Shown here: piece by piece, positions 1 through 7,383 of the stretch | Numbering within the stretch: position 1 is the first letter of the stretch | Layout of the letters: each line of letters begins with the position of its first letter | Assembly (NCBI GenBank): GCA_030587525.1 | Contig: JAUQYW010000785.1 | Location: 1-25,509 of the forward strand | Length of the DNA stretch: 25,509 bases | DNA from: Candidatus Sigynarchaeota archaeon | GTDB lineage: Archaea > Asgardarchaeota > Lokiarchaeia > Sigynarchaeales > Sigynarchaeaceae | Direction: 5' to 3' | Translations under genes and position numbers: made by a program | The notes under the pieces: generated by a model | What the model was told of the DNA's origin: nothing | Database searches by the model: none | What the model saw: only the letters and a program-made list of their open reading frames with translations

Positions 1-1972
1 CGATGAGACGGGCGACTTGCATAATCGTGCCGGCGACGTCGTAACCTCGGTGATATCCACAAAACGTCGAGTTTTGATCGTTGAAAAGAACCCGGCGCGG
101 CGTGGTCCAATCGAGTTCTGGTGGTCCCCAATAACTCATACGTGCTTCATGGTCGCTATCATGCCGGTACCCGGACACAGTTTCCCAAACCAGGTACTGG
201 TTGCTCGGGCCTTGGAGCCCCTCGACGTTGATGCAATTCACGAGATACTTGGCTCCCCAGAGGGCTTCGTCGAAAGGATCGGCAAGGATCGTGTCGTAGA
301 GGGAAGGTATGCTGCTATACTGTCCAGCGGGGTCCAGGATCGCTGCTTCGGCCAATGCTTGAACGCAATACCACTGGGTCTGAAACCACGAATTATATTT
401 GTTGTAATCCCCGGCATCGTGCCAGCCACCGGAGAGATCGTGATAAATCCACCGGGTCCCGTCCCACACTTCTGCATCGTTCATATGGCAAGCTTCGTGA
501 CCGGGATATCCTGGTACGACGTCGTTCACGCGGTAATTGCACCGTTGATAGTAGAAGAATCGCAGCGCGAGCTCGATGGCCCGGTCATAGACAGCGCTCC
601 CGATCTCGAAGCTCGGGCTCTTGAACGTCTTTCCTGCCACGGTCGCCTCGATGAAATAGCGTCCAGACGCGTTCACAGCGCTGAAATCGCCGACCATATA
701 ATTGTGGCCATAGCGGTTGGTGATATTTTTTACTAGATAGCTGATGTTGGCAATGAAACTCGTTGTTTCATCGACAACGTGAAACGTGGCATTATCGGGT
801 ACCGGGTCGTTCTCGCTGCTCGATTGGAAAATCACGCGCTTCGGCGCGTTCGGCAAGTAACCGACCTGGTTAACCAGCAACTTGGGCGATTCCCGCTGCG
901 ACCACTGGCCTTGCGCGATGAAGAGCACGGGCAACGTGCCCGCAGCAACCATGGTCGCGAGCAGTATGGCCGCGGTCTTGCGGTTCGACCGGTTCCGTAT
1001 CAAAATCATGAGGGCCGGCACGTCTCGATGCCGCTGGTGATAGCGCCGGTAGACACCACGCGATGCGAATAGAACAAAGATCGTCGCTGATCCAACGAAT
1101 AGCCAACCCCACGCGTGCGATAGCGGCCACCACCACGCGATCTCGATGGAAAACATCATGTCATGACCGAGCCCGGGGGCGGTGCCCGATGCGATGAACT
1201 GCATCGCGATGATCAACGCCATGCTACCAGCGAGCATAAAAAAGAAAGGCAGAACAACATTCCTCGGCGGCTTCGCTATGACCTCCGGCCGTGCCTTCAT
1301 TTTTTCGACTGTGAAGGCCAGCAAGCAGCAGGGGAAAGCCATCGTCAGAATAAGCACGTGCACGGGCATCGAGAAGTCGAAAATTGCGTGGGGGTCGTAT
1401 TGCGTTATCGCTCCGAGATAAATCCAGATGGCGATAAAACTCCCGAGACACGTCCACGCAAGCACATTACTTTTCGTCTCTTTTTTCCTCGCATTGATGG
1501 TACCGATCAAGAGTCCGGCAAAACCGATAATGCCTGGCCACGCGATGATCTCGTAGGCAAATTGCGTATCAAACCAGTTCGACGCGATGGAAAACGTGGG
1601 CTTCCACGTTAATGCCATCGCGACTACCACGCCTCCGGCGATGATGCCGGAAATGGCAAGCACCTTTCGTTCCTGCAATGCATCGAAGCGCCATACGTCA
1701 ACATTGCCGGGATGAAATTTGAAAAGCAACAATGCCGAGAACAGTGATATCAAGAGCAAATTGAACCATAATTCCCCCCAAAACGTGTCCGTGTCCCACA
1801 ATGTTTCGAACAATGTCAAGCCATTTCGACCACGCCACGTGAAGGGGATGGTCGACTTGTCTTGCGAGTCCACGACGAACATCACGACCATCAAGCACGA
1901 CACGAGGAACGGGAGAATGAACAAGTAAGCATATGACTTTCGAGGGATGCCACCTTCCGAGTTGCGATTCAT
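1..1972 (-). CDS. Membrane-anchored GH9 glycoside hydrolase, copy A (3' end outside window)
   Basis: The minus-strand frame is open from an ATG at 1972 to the window edge (657 codons seen, C-terminus missing). Residues 1-370 hold about nine hydrophobic segments. Next comes a CelD-type N-terminal Ig-like domain that begins LLVNQVGYLPNAPKR, then a GH9 catalytic domain with the family motif GGWHDAGDYNKYNSW. D519 and D522 are the Asp pair of DAGD that acts as catalytic base in GH9 endoglucanases. Several Asn-X-Ser/Thr sequons lie after the membrane part, which suggests an extracellular, glycosylated enzyme acting on beta-glucan. GGAAGG lies about 7 nt before the ATG. It is a full-architecture paralogue of the divergent gene at 2699-5632; both share WGE(L/I)xFN and WWWP in the membrane part. 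Substrate is not determinable. Upstream lies a truncated copy of the peroxiredoxin 5' region, which may supply its promoter. Confidence 0.93.
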   Translation of the reverse strand, partial: MNRNSEGGIPRKSYAYLFILPFLVSCLMVVMFVVDSQDKSTIPFTWRGRNGLTLFETLWDTDTFWGELWFNLLLISLFSALLLFKFHPGNVDVWRFDALQERKVLAISGIIAGGVVVAMALTWKPTFSIASNWFDTQFAYEIIAWPGIIGFAGLLIGTINARKKETKSNVLAWTCLGSFIAIWIYLGAITQYDPHAIFDFSMPVHVLILTMAFPCCLLAFTVEKMKARPEVIAKPPRNVVLPFFFMLAGSMALIIAMQFIASGTAPGLGHDMMFSIEIAWWWPLSHAWGWLFVGSATIFVLFASRGVYRRYHQRHRDVPALMILIRNRSNRKTAAILLATMVAAGTLPVLFIAQGQWSQRESPKLLVNQVGYLPNAPKRVIFQSSSENDPVPDNATFHVVDETTSFIANISYLVKNITNRYGHNYMVGDFSAVNASGRYFIEATVAGKTFKSPSFEIGSAVYDRAIELALRFFYYQRCNYRVNDVVPGYPGHEACHMNDAEVWDGTRWIYHDLSGGWHDAGDYNKYNSWFQTQWYCVQALAEAAILDPAGQYSSIPSLYDTILADPFDEALWGAKYLVNCINVEGLQGPSNQYLVWETVSGYRHDSDHEARMSYWGPPELDWTTPRRVLFNDQNSTFCGYHRGYDVAGTIMQVARLI

Positions 1973-2026
1973 GATCAAACCTTCCCGCGACACGCATTTA
2001 AACCTTCAAGGGAAGCCGAAAAAATG

Positions 2027-2140
2027 GTAGAAGTACAACACGAGCCATTTGCCCTTGAAATCTTTCAACGACCGCTCTTTTCCATCCTGGTCTTGCAAAT
2101 TGAATTCCGGTGCTGCAGATCCAATTGCTGGTACTGGCCT
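2027..2140 (-). pseudogene. Truncated peroxiredoxin (PrxQ/BCP) 5' fragment
   Basis: Reading the minus strand from 2140, the frame gives xPVPAIGSAAPEFNLQDQDG and continues to KWLVLYFY. This matches residues 1-38 of the intact peroxiredoxin at 5672-6127 with about eight nucleotide differences in 114 (counted by eye). Homology stops at 2027, just before the PKDDTPGC active-site loop. The frame then runs through six unrelated codons to a TGA at 2006-2008. The start codon is AGG instead of ATG (2138-2140), although the Shine-Dalgarno-like GAGG remains. It cannot make an active peroxidase. The stop lies about 34 nt before the ATG of GH9 copy A. Confidence 0.9.
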
Positions 2141-2228
2141 ATTTTTTCACCTCGATTTGACGATGTATGAATTGACCACCACGAGTTATTTGTGTCTATT
2201 GCTTTCTCGAAAAAACGACGAGCTCTTG
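2027..2228. repeat. Duplicated peroxiredoxin 5' region, copy 1
   Basis: This 202-nt stretch is a direct (same-orientation) copy of 6014-6214. It covers the first ~38 codons of the peroxiredoxin plus about 87 nt of upstream DNA, and the two copies differ in length by 1 nt. No inverted terminal repeats or transposase flank it, so it looks like a recombination product rather than an insertion sequence. Confidence 0.88.
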
Positions 2229-2698
2229 ACAACATCTCTTACAACTCGGATGCCGCCCTGCCAATTTTTTTCCCAGGCATTACCACGAGGGTACACCGAA
2301 AGAAGGGTTTGACTTGGGCGATTCGGCGGCTGCTGCCGCCAGCCAATGATGCGTGGCTTCTTGATTTAACGAACACGTGCATCATATTTGCGACATATAA
2401 ATCTCAGCAGAAACATGTCAAGATTGGCTTATAAACGATTTGAGCACGTATTACACGATGCTTGATGTGGCAAAAAAAAGTCGATGGTTATGAAGATTGG
2501 ATATAAAGAATGAATGGAAAGAACGAGATTCACACATCCTTACCCGCATGAGCCCGTGTAATGAATGAAATCGTGCTTGATAAATTGAAATCGAGTTGTG
2601 GGATTGAAAAATTTTTTACTTAAAAAAGCCGTTGAATCCCATCGCCATGGAGACGATTGTCAAAAAAGCCCTCACGACTTTTATTCAGTGATAAGATC
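2229..2698. promoter_or_regulatory. Intergenic region upstream of GH9 copy B
   Basis: No convincing gene is present in these 470 bases. TATA-like stretches occur near 2392-2400 (CATATAAATC), 2424-2431 (CTTATAAAC) and 2500-2507 (GATATAAAG). The last two could serve the plus-strand GH9 gene, though with long leaders, and an A/T-rich ACTTAAAAAAG near 2612 is closer. A perfect 6-bp stem with a 4-nt loop (GGCGGC TGCT GCCGCC) lies at 2325-2340. Function is unproven. Confidence 0.35.
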
Positions 2699-5632
2699 AT
2701 GAACCAGGATTTACACAGCACCGATCGAACCAGGGGCAAAAATCGATACTCTCTGCTTGTCCTTCCTATCTTACTGGCGATAGCCATGCTCGTAATTGGG
2801 CTCATTGCCGCCAACGCCAGGACTGCCACGTTCAGCTTCGAGAATTTGTTTATCCGTTCCACTTGGAGATATGGCTTGACTTTGTTAGAAACAATTTTTG
2901 ACCCGATAATTTTCTGGGGGGAAATCGGGTTCAACATTAGCCTTGCTTGCATCATCGCCGCGTTTTGGATCCATCGGGTCCCGCCAGGCGGGGATCAGTG
3001 GCGGATCGATGCGAAGGGCACCCGGAATTTATTCTTGTTCTCCTTGATAATAACAGCGGGAATTTTGGCTTTCATGGTTATCTTGCTGGTCACCACCATT
3101 CCCGAGCCCGCGGTAGCGATCTCGACCTGGTGGCCCGCGCAAGCATCGTACCAGGCACCTGCAATACCCGCGATCGTGACAATCGCCGCGATCATCATTG
3201 CTCCGATGAAGAAATACAAGAAAGGCTCTGGACAAGGAAAGAACATCGAGATAGCAACGCTCGTCGTGGCGGCCGTGGCGGGCATCTCGTGGCTGATCTC
3301 GTGCATCCCCACGTGGTGGCACCCACGTGGCTTGTATAACTTCAACTACCAGCTCCATTTTATCGTTTTTAACGTGGCATTTCCCATCAGCATCGGAGTT
3401 TTTTTGTTCACGTTCCTCTTGCGAGACCCGCCTGCTCGCGGCGACGGGAAAACTCGTGTCCGGGCCGAGATATTCTATTTCATAGGAGCTCTTGTCTTGC
3501 TGGTAATCATTCAAGTGGCCGGCATTTTCGCGAATGGCACCGGGGCTCCTGGGCAGATATTTGACATGGACGTGTATTGGTGGTGGCCTATGGCACATGT
3601 ATTCCCATACATTTTCATCGTGGCACTCGCGTGCACCATCATCACGGGTACACGGCTTGTCAAGACGGAAAATGCCGGGCAATTTTTGCGTGGTGCCTTG
3701 AATCGACGCCAAGTCCCAAGCATCGTGAAAAAGATCATCATCATAACTTGCATCGTCACGTTCATCATCCCGCCCATCGTTGGTTATGCGACGGACGACG
3801 AGGATCCCCCGCGGTTGCTCGTGAATCAAGTCGGATACCTCCCTGCATCCCCGAAGCGATTGCTGTTCCAGGCTCCCACCGGCAAGACCGTGCCGGAAAA
3901 TGCTTCCTTTTGCCTCGTTAGCGAGACCTCGGGAGCCACCGTGTACAACGGGACGCTTTGGAAAAACAGCTCCTATTATCAGCATTGGTACATGGAAGGC
4001 AACTTCACGACTTTTAACGAAACTGGCCGGTATCACGCGGAGGCATCCATCGATGGTATCGCGGTCGAAAGTCCACCATTCAGCATTGGTACTGGTGTGT
4101 ATGATGTCGCACTCGAACGGGCGGTGGATTTCTTCTATTACCAGCGCTGCGGGTACGAGGTAGAGGATGTCGTGGCAGGCTTCTCTGGCCACCATGCTTG
4201 CCACCTTGACGACGCGATGATCTTTAATGGATCAAGCCTCGTCTACAAGAATCTCACCGGCGGATGGCACGATGCCGGGGATTATAACAAGTACAATTCA
4301 TGGTATTACACGCAATGGCGTGTCACGAGGGCACTCGCTGACGCGTGGCTGGATTATAAGACCACATATTCAGCGTTTCAAGATCGGTATGATAGCAATG
4401 CACCAGATATCATCGACGAGATGCTCTGGGGTGCCACTTACCTGTTGAAATGCATCGATACTGTGGGTATCAAGCCCACGACGCGAGGCCTTATCATCCA
4501 TAACATCCACGACTGGAACTATGCGAGCAATCGTAGCGCTGGCGCGTCGTATTGGGGGCCGCCTGACAGAAATACCGACAACATTCCGAACACCGGCGAC
4601 GAGCGGATCGTTTATACAAGCGGGAACGCGTTGCTCGTGCCGTGGGGCTGGGCAGGTGCCGAAGAAGGGTTTGGATTTGCCGGGGCAATGCTTCGGGTAG
4701 CTCGTGTCGTCGAAGCGATGAATATTACCCTTCCATCGTGGGCTGTATCGGTCCAGGAATTGCGGGATGCCGCGGCACTGCTGAACGAAACGTATTTCCC
4801 GATCGCTGAGTCTCACGAGGGAACGAAGCTCAACGGTACGATCTGGCCTCACATGTGGACTGCCATGGCACGCCTCTTGTACGAGCAAGAGACGGCCAGG
4901 ATTACCGGGAATTGGAGCGTTGCCGATGACTGGGCTTACATGATTCTTGGCCATGTTGGCGATACTTTCGACAGTTCCAATGATGTCCATTTCTTCAGCG
5001 ACGTGCTGAAATATTACATCGATTGCAATCGCACCATACCGGCGGAAGCATTTTCCAAGATTTCGGCTTGGCAGACTACGTTCTTTCCCTTGCATTTCGT
5101 CGGCCCGTTTGGCGTGTTCAACGTGTTCGATGGCGAGGGAAATCCCGTTCTGTTTAGCAGGGACAGTCGCGCAGGCGGGGGTCTCATCAATGCCGATCAT
5201 TGCTGGTTCGCGTGGTTCCAAGCATTGGCGGGTCATATCGCGCCCGGAGTGCGGCTCGACCTGGTGCAAAATGTCCTGGACTACTTGTTCGGCGTGAATC
5301 CCCTCGGACTTTGCCAGATGGATGGGATCGGCGGCCGGTTCGTGCCCCAGATCCACCACAGGTACAGTTATGCTCGGAATCCGTCAGGCCGCGTGCCGGG
5401 TGGTATCATCAATGGCATCCGCAGTTATCTCCCCTCGATACAATGGGCCGAACTCAACGGTGTCGATCAGACGGCTGCCGCTGCTCTCCTTCCCGAGAAC
5501 GCGTGGGTCGATAACTGGCCTGCGTCAGGCTTGTTCAGAGACGGTGTAAGTGCGCATTCCAACGAGATCTGGATCATCCACGATGGCGCGTTCCTTGAAA
5601 TGCTCACGAGTTTCCTGAAATATCATGCGTGA
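2699..5632 (+). CDS. Membrane-anchored GH9 glycoside hydrolase, copy B
   Basis: This 977-residue protein has about nine predicted membrane helices (residues ~16-365), a CelD-type Ig-like domain from LLVNQVGYLPASPKR (~370-465) and a GH9 catalytic domain (~470-975). Visible GH9 signatures are DAGD (D525, D528, catalytic base region), the HHR motif (886-888) and the C-terminal NEIW with E956 at the position of the general acid. More than ten N-glycosylation sequons follow the membrane part, suggesting that the catalytic half is outside the cell. Start at ATG 2699 was chosen because its N-terminus aligns with copy A; a TTG at 2657 would add 14 residues. The gene is convergent with the peroxiredoxin 39 bp downstream. 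A soluble GH9 enzyme normally has a signal peptide, so the polytopic N-terminus is unusual. Endoglucanase-type beta-glucan cleavage is likely; the exact substrate is unknown. Confidence 0.95.
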   Translation: MNQDLHSTDRTRGKNRYSLLVLPILLAIAMLVIGLIAANARTATFSFENLFIRSTWRYGLTLLETIFDPIIFWGEIGFNISLACIIAAFWIHRVPPGGDQWRIDAKGTRNLFLFSLIITAGILAFMVILLVTTIPEPAVAISTWWPAQASYQAPAIPAIVTIAAIIIAPMKKYKKGSGQGKNIEIATLVVAAVAGISWLISCIPTWWHPRGLYNFNYQLHFIVFNVAFPISIGVFLFTFLLRDPPARGDGKTRVRAEIFYFIGALVLLVIIQVAGIFANGTGAPGQIFDMDVYWWWPMAHVFPYIFIVALACTIITGTRLVKTENAGQFLRGALNRRQVPSIVKKIIIITCIVTFIIPPIVGYATDDEDPPRLLVNQVGYLPASPKRLLFQAPTGKTVPENASFCLVSETSGATVYNGTLWKNSSYYQHWYMEGNFTTFNETGRYHAEASIDGIAVESPPFSIGTGVYDVALERAVDFFYYQRCGYEVEDVVAGFSGHHACHLDDAMIFNGSSLVYKNLTGGWHDAGDYNKYNSWYYTQWRVTRALADAWLDYKTTYSAFQDRYDSNAPDIIDEMLWGATYLLKCIDTVGIKPTTRGLIIHNIHDWNYASNRSAGASYWGPPDRNTDNIPNTGDERIVYTSGNALLVPWGWAGAEEGFGFAGAMLRVARVVEAMNITLPSWAVSVQELRDAAALLNETYFPIAESHEGTKLNGTIWPHMWTAMARLLYEQETARITGNWSVADDWAYMILGHVGDTFDSSNDVHFFSDVLKYYIDCNRTIPAEAFSKISAWQTTFFPLHFVGPFGVFNVFDGEGNPVLFSRDSRAGGGLINADHCWFAWFQALAGHIAPGVRLDLVQNVLDYLFGVNPLGLCQMDGIGGRFVPQIHHRYSYARNPSGRVPGGIINGIRSYLPSIQWAELNGVDQTAAAALLPENAWVDNWPASGLFRDGVSAHSNEIWIIHDGAFLEMLTSFLKYHA

Positions 5633-5671
5633 ATCTAATCCGCGTGACAAAATGAATGAAAAACATAGAAT

Positions 5672-6127
5672 TTATTTTTTCAATTGGGCAATCTTTGCTT
5701 GCACTTCGGCAGGATGCTCCTTTGGCTTCACAGCTTTCCAGGTGAACGCCACTTTTCCCTTTGGATCGACGAGGATCGTATCCCTGCTGATGTGGCCACC
5801 GTCGGCCTTGTATGCTCCATAGGCCTTGATGACATCGAACGGCTTGTCGCTCAACAGCGTGACCTTCAACTTGTATTTATCCACGAATTTTTTGTGGCTC
5901 GCCACGGTATCCGCAGACACGCCGACGATGTTCGCATCCAATTTTTGCAATTCCTCGAAGATGCTCGTGAAACCTATAGCTTCCGCGCAGCAACCTGGCG
6001 TGTCATCCTTCGGGTAGAAATACAACACGAGCCATTTGCCCTTGAAATCTTTCAACGATCGCTCTTTTCCATCCTGGTCTTGCAGCTTGAAATCGGGTGC
6101 TGCAGATCCAACTGCTGGTACTGGCAT
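5672..6127 (-). CDS. bcp: Thiol peroxidase, PrxQ/BCP-type peroxiredoxin
   Basis: This 151-residue cytosolic peroxidase reduces H2O2 and organic hydroperoxides. It shows APDFKLQDQDG at the N-terminus, the active-site loop YPKDDTPGC with peroxidatic C46, and the RDTILVDPKGK strand typical of the family. Start at ATG 6127 is preferred because TTGAGG lies about 9 nt upstream; the ATG at 6142 lies before that site. The canonical resolving cysteine five residues after C46 is I51, and instead C47 directly follows C46. No other cysteine is present, so the enzyme is either 1-Cys or uses the vicinal pair. Its first 38 codons and promoter region are duplicated at 2027-2228. Confidence 0.94.
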   Translation of the reverse strand: MPVPAVGSAAPDFKLQDQDGKERSLKDFKGKWLVLYFYPKDDTPGCCAEAIGFTSIFEELQKLDANIVGVSADTVASHKKFVDKYKLKVTLLSDKPFDVIKAYGAYKADGGHISRDTILVDPKGKVAFTWKAVKPKEHPAEVQAKIAQLKK

Positions 6128-6214
6128 GTTTTTTCGCCTCAATTTGACGATGCATCACTATCCACAACAAGTTATTTGTGTCTATTGCTTTCTTGAAAAA
6201 ACGACTATCTCTTG
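6014..6214. repeat. Duplicated peroxiredoxin 5' region, copy 2 (parental)
   Basis: This segment of the intact peroxiredoxin gene and its upstream DNA matches 2027-2228 in the same orientation. Upstream identity is strong over the block before the start codon, including the GTCGTTTTTTC stretch and AAGCAATAGACACAAATAAC, so the probable promoter was copied as well as the codons. Confidence 0.88.
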
Positions 6215-6521
6215 TTTACTTATGAAGGATAGCCTGCTGAGCAATAGGGAAAAAAAAGCCTCGAGATTAAAGTCCAATCACGTCAAGGTAAGTTATTTTA
6301 CATCTCGCCTTTTAGAAGGTTAGATAAGGTAAATGAGAAGATAATAGGCTAAAAAAGAACCCCTTATGATATTGGATGAGATCCACAACTGCAGAAAGAC
6401 TAATATATGGATTTCATCCAAAAAGTGTGAAGCGGCCGCATTGAATAAGAAAAGTGTTGAGGTGGATGCCTTAAGCACGGGAAAATCAGGATATTCGATA
6501 AAAAAACGGGGAGGAATATGT
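6128..6521. promoter_or_regulatory. Peroxiredoxin upstream region; otherwise empty
   Basis: About 390 bases lie between the peroxiredoxin start and the end of korB. The first ~85 bases from the peroxiredoxin start are conserved in the duplicated copy and probably hold its promoter. A TATA-like CTAATATATGG lies near 6400 on the plus strand with no gene after it. A 61-codon plus-strand frame (6366-6551) has no ribosome site or recognisable similarity and is not called. Confidence 0.4.
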
Positions 6522-7382
6522 CTACTCGCGGGATTCGATCAATTTTACTAACTTGTTTAAGTCATGGAAGGGTCGATCGCTAAGCGAAACCTTATTGCCC
6601 TTGTAAATTCGCAAGTTTTCGTGGAACGCGGGCTTCTGGTTCACGTAAAATATGCCAAGTGGCAATTTTTCCGTTTCGCACGCCCGCTTAAACCCTTGCT
6701 GCCGATCATGAGGATCATGGCTAGCTTCCAGGTAATACACGTGTTCCTTGAACCACTGGAACGTGTTGAGCTTGTTGAATGACGGGCACGGCTGGAGGAT
6801 GTCGACAAGCGCGTATCCCGTGTGCTGCAGGGCTTTCTTCACTATCTCGACAGACTGCTGCTGGTCGCCCGCGTATGCTCGTGCCACGAACGATGCGTCG
6901 AGCGCGATGGCCACCGTGAGCGGGTTGAATGGTTCGAGGATGACGCCATCGACTTGCACCGGCGTGACCATGCCTTTCAAGGAAGTGGGAGAAGCCTGCC
7001 CTTTCGTGAGACCATAGACCATGTTGTCGTGGACGATGTGCGTGAACTTCGGGTTTCGCCGGATGTTATGGATGAAGTGATTGCCGCCCTCGCCGTAATT
7101 GCAGCCTTCCCCGCTCTCGCAAACCACGGTGAGCTCGGGATTTACCGCCGAGATCGCCGCGGCCACGGGAACGGAACGACCGTGAAGCCCGTTGAAGTAA
7201 TTGCACTTGAGGTAATGTGGGAACTTGGCAGCTTGACCGATGCCTGAAACGAAAACAAGCCGTTCGGGGGATATACCCAGTTCCGCGAGTGCTTGCTTCA
7301 TAATCCGGAGGATGCTAAAATTGCCGCACCCGGGGCACCACTGGTTGTCAACACCATCGACATCGAATTCGCGGGGATCCAT
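6522..7382 (-). CDS. korB: 2-oxoacid:ferredoxin oxidoreductase, beta subunit (TPP-binding)
   Basis: This 286-residue subunit binds thiamine pyrophosphate and helps convert a 2-oxoacid plus CoA to acyl-CoA, CO2 and reduced ferredoxin. WCPGCGN (C16, C19) gives two cluster ligands, and SGIGQAAKFPHYLKCNYFNG with C60 is typical of one KorB branch. GGNHFIH (99-105) and HDNMVYGLTKGQASPTS identify the TPP/Mg region. The usual GDGD motif reads GEGC (91-94), a change at the metal-binding loop. The ATG lies 1 nt after the korA stop, so the two are translationally coupled. 2-Oxoglutarate is the likeliest substrate by family, but pyruvate or another oxoacid cannot be excluded from sequence. Confidence 0.92.
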   Translation of the reverse strand: MDPREFDVDGVDNQWCPGCGNFSILRIMKQALAELGISPERLVFVSGIGQAAKFPHYLKCNYFNGLHGRSVPVAAAISAVNPELTVVCESGEGCNYGEGGNHFIHNIRRNPKFTHIVHDNMVYGLTKGQASPTSLKGMVTPVQVDGVILEPFNPLTVAIALDASFVARAYAGDQQQSVEIVKKALQHTGYALVDILQPCPSFNKLNTFQWFKEHVYYLEASHDPHDRQQGFKRACETEKLPLGIFYVNQKPAFHENLRIYKGNKVSLSDRPFHDLNKLVKLIESRE

Positions 7383-7383
7383 C

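Noticed and set aside
17..736. 239-codon plus-strand frame at the left edge
   Set aside because: It is antisense to GH9 copy A, whose minus-strand frame contains the GH9 motif and continues beyond the edge.
2325..2340. Perfect 6-bp GC-rich hairpin (GGCGGC-TGCT-GCCGCC)
   Set aside because: Too short and isolated, with no T-run or repeated copy; likely chance.
3029..4204. 391-codon minus-strand frame
   Set aside because: Antisense to the membrane and Ig-like part of GH9 copy B; no domain is recognisable and composition is of shadow type.
4370..5359. 329-codon minus-strand frame
   Set aside because: Antisense to the GH9 catalytic domain of copy B, which has all family motifs.
2027..6214. Composite transposon flanked by the duplicated peroxiredoxin block
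   Set aside because: No transposase, terminal inverted repeats or target-site duplication is visible; the copies simply bracket GH9 copy B.
7200..7262. Loss of a canonical cluster cysteine in KorB (GIGQ instead of GIGC)
   Set aside because: This GIGQAAK...YLKCN form is usual in one branch of the family, with C60 nearby, so it is not an anomaly of this gene.
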